NCBI RefSeq assembly: GCF_000219125.1
Contig: NZ_AFGF01000056.1
Coordinates: 1 to 64,000, forward strand
Reading direction: 5' to 3'
From: Acetonema longum DSM 6540
GTDB taxonomy: Bacteria > Bacillota > Negativicutes > Sporomusales > Acetonemataceae
DNA: 64,000 bases
The notes under the pieces were generated by a model. That model searched no databases. It was not told the origin of the DNA and saw only the letters and a list, made by a program, of their open reading frames with translations. Positions 63,695 to 64,000 of this stretch are shown in pieces; within the stretch, counting starts at the first letter, position 1, and every line of letters begins with the position of its first letter. Both the position numbers and the translations under genes were made by a program.

Positions 63695-63846
63695 GGACCG
63701 TTGAAAAAGGCTTGGTAGCAGTAGGTAATCTCTCATCAGTGAAAAGTCACACGAGTTCTTCACAGTACGGAGGCGCAGAGCGTCTCTCTGATCTAGCATC
63801 TGAACCTTTTTGAACGGTCACGGATTCGAGATTGAAGATGAGTTGG
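63695..63846 (+). repeat. modular palindromic repeat, copy J
   Basis: Left arm GGACCGTTGAAAAAGGC. The inner module (GGTAGCAGTAGG, TCTCTCATCAG, AAAAGTCACACGAGTTCTTC, CAGTACGG) is shared with copy F. Right arm CTAGCATCTGAACC / TTTTTGAACGGTC, tail CGGATTCGAGATTGAAGATG. Confidence 0.88.
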
Positions 63847-63879
63847 AAAGATTCCTGAAAATAGATAGATGGTGAGCGT

Positions 63880-64000
63880 ATGAAACAGCATGGCAGGAAA
63901 AAAATCGGCGTCATGGGCGGGACGTTTGATCCCATTCATATTGGACATCTGGCTACAGCAGAAATCGTAAGAATGGCTTACCGGTTGGACCAGGTATTAT
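63880..64000 (+). CDS. nadD: nicotinate-nucleotide adenylyltransferase (5' part, cut by window end)
   Basis: The 40 visible residues include [18 protein letters not shown], the nucleotidyltransferase GGTFDPxHxGH motif of NadD. It makes deamido-NAD from nicotinate mononucleotide. Location after obg/yhbY is common in Firmicutes. Confidence 0.92.
   Translation, partial: MKQHGRKKIGVMGGTFDPIHIGHLATAEIVRMAYRLDQVL

Noticed and set aside
6621-63846. Reading the repeated palindromes as a CRISPR array
   Set aside because: Copies are dispersed over the window, about 50-270 bp long and occur in both orientations, with no regular spacers and no cas genes.

Overview
The window is a gene-dense chromosomal segment of an anaerobic, endospore-forming bacterium. 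Gene content points to the Negativicutes, most likely a Sporomusaceae-type acetogen or fermenter; this is inference from content and gene order, not a database match. Supporting signs are Firmicutes-type synteny (tig-clpP-clpX-lonB-lonA-engB; maf-radC-mreBCD; rplU-prp-rpmA-spo0B-obg), an L27 with a cleavable N-terminus, a T-box leader, and sporulation genes (SpoIVFA/SpoIVFB-like, Spo0B-like). A MinE, a Tat system, a menaquinone-type UbiD/UbiA pair, siroheme decarboxylase genes and [FeFe]-hydrogenases complete the picture. Nearly all genes are on the + strand; the exceptions are an EVE-domain gene and an ABC transporter operon at 49.8-56.7 kb.

Layout. 0-1.3 kb: a tautomerase, a LAGLIDADG-like protein and tRNA-Gly(GCC) with its own promoter and terminator. 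1.4-9.9 kb: protein quality control (trigger factor, ClpP, ClpX, LonB, LonA) and the ribosome-assembly GTPase EngB. 10.0-11.0 kb: the siroheme decarboxylase pair AhbA/AhbB. 11.3-14.1 kb: a four-subunit 2-oxoacid:ferredoxin oxidoreductase. 14.2-19.5 kb: quinone-related genes (polyprenyl diphosphate synthase, UbiD-like, UbiA-like) with a FadR-type regulator and TatA/TatC. 19.5-25.2 kb: T-box-controlled valS, folC and an O-antigen-ligase-like membrane protein. 25.3-35.0 kb: a hydrogenase region. It holds a sensory-type [FeFe] hydrogenase-like protein with DRTGG, HATPase and PHP partners, then NuoE-, HndB- and NuoF-like subunits and the catalytic HydA, followed by the NADH-sensing repressor Rex. 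35.2-43.5 kb: cell shape and division (Maf, RadC, MreBCD, PBP2, MinD, a double-headed MinE, RodA). 43.8-49.8 kb: SpoIVFA/SpoIVFB-like proteins, a radical SAM protein, a DUF2344 protein and RNase G. 49.8-56.7 kb: an accessory insert (EVE, prohibitin-like, ABC transporter with a DUF3798-type lipoprotein). 57.1-64 kb: rplU-prp-rpmA-spo0B-like-obg-yhbY-proB-proA, an HlyD-like protein, a 56-residue membrane protein and the start of nadD.

The most unusual non-coding signal is a family of about ten intergenic palindromic repeats of roughly 50-270 bp. They have conserved outer arms, exchangeable inner modules and a shared 3' tail. Three copies divide the hydrogenase region into blocks, and in two places the repeat itself supplies the stop codon of the upstream gene. 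The most unusual protein is MinE, whose N-terminal MinD-binding/membrane-targeting segment is duplicated in tandem. The hydrogenase-sensor/DRTGG/HATPase/PHP block is the best candidate for an incompletely understood signalling system.
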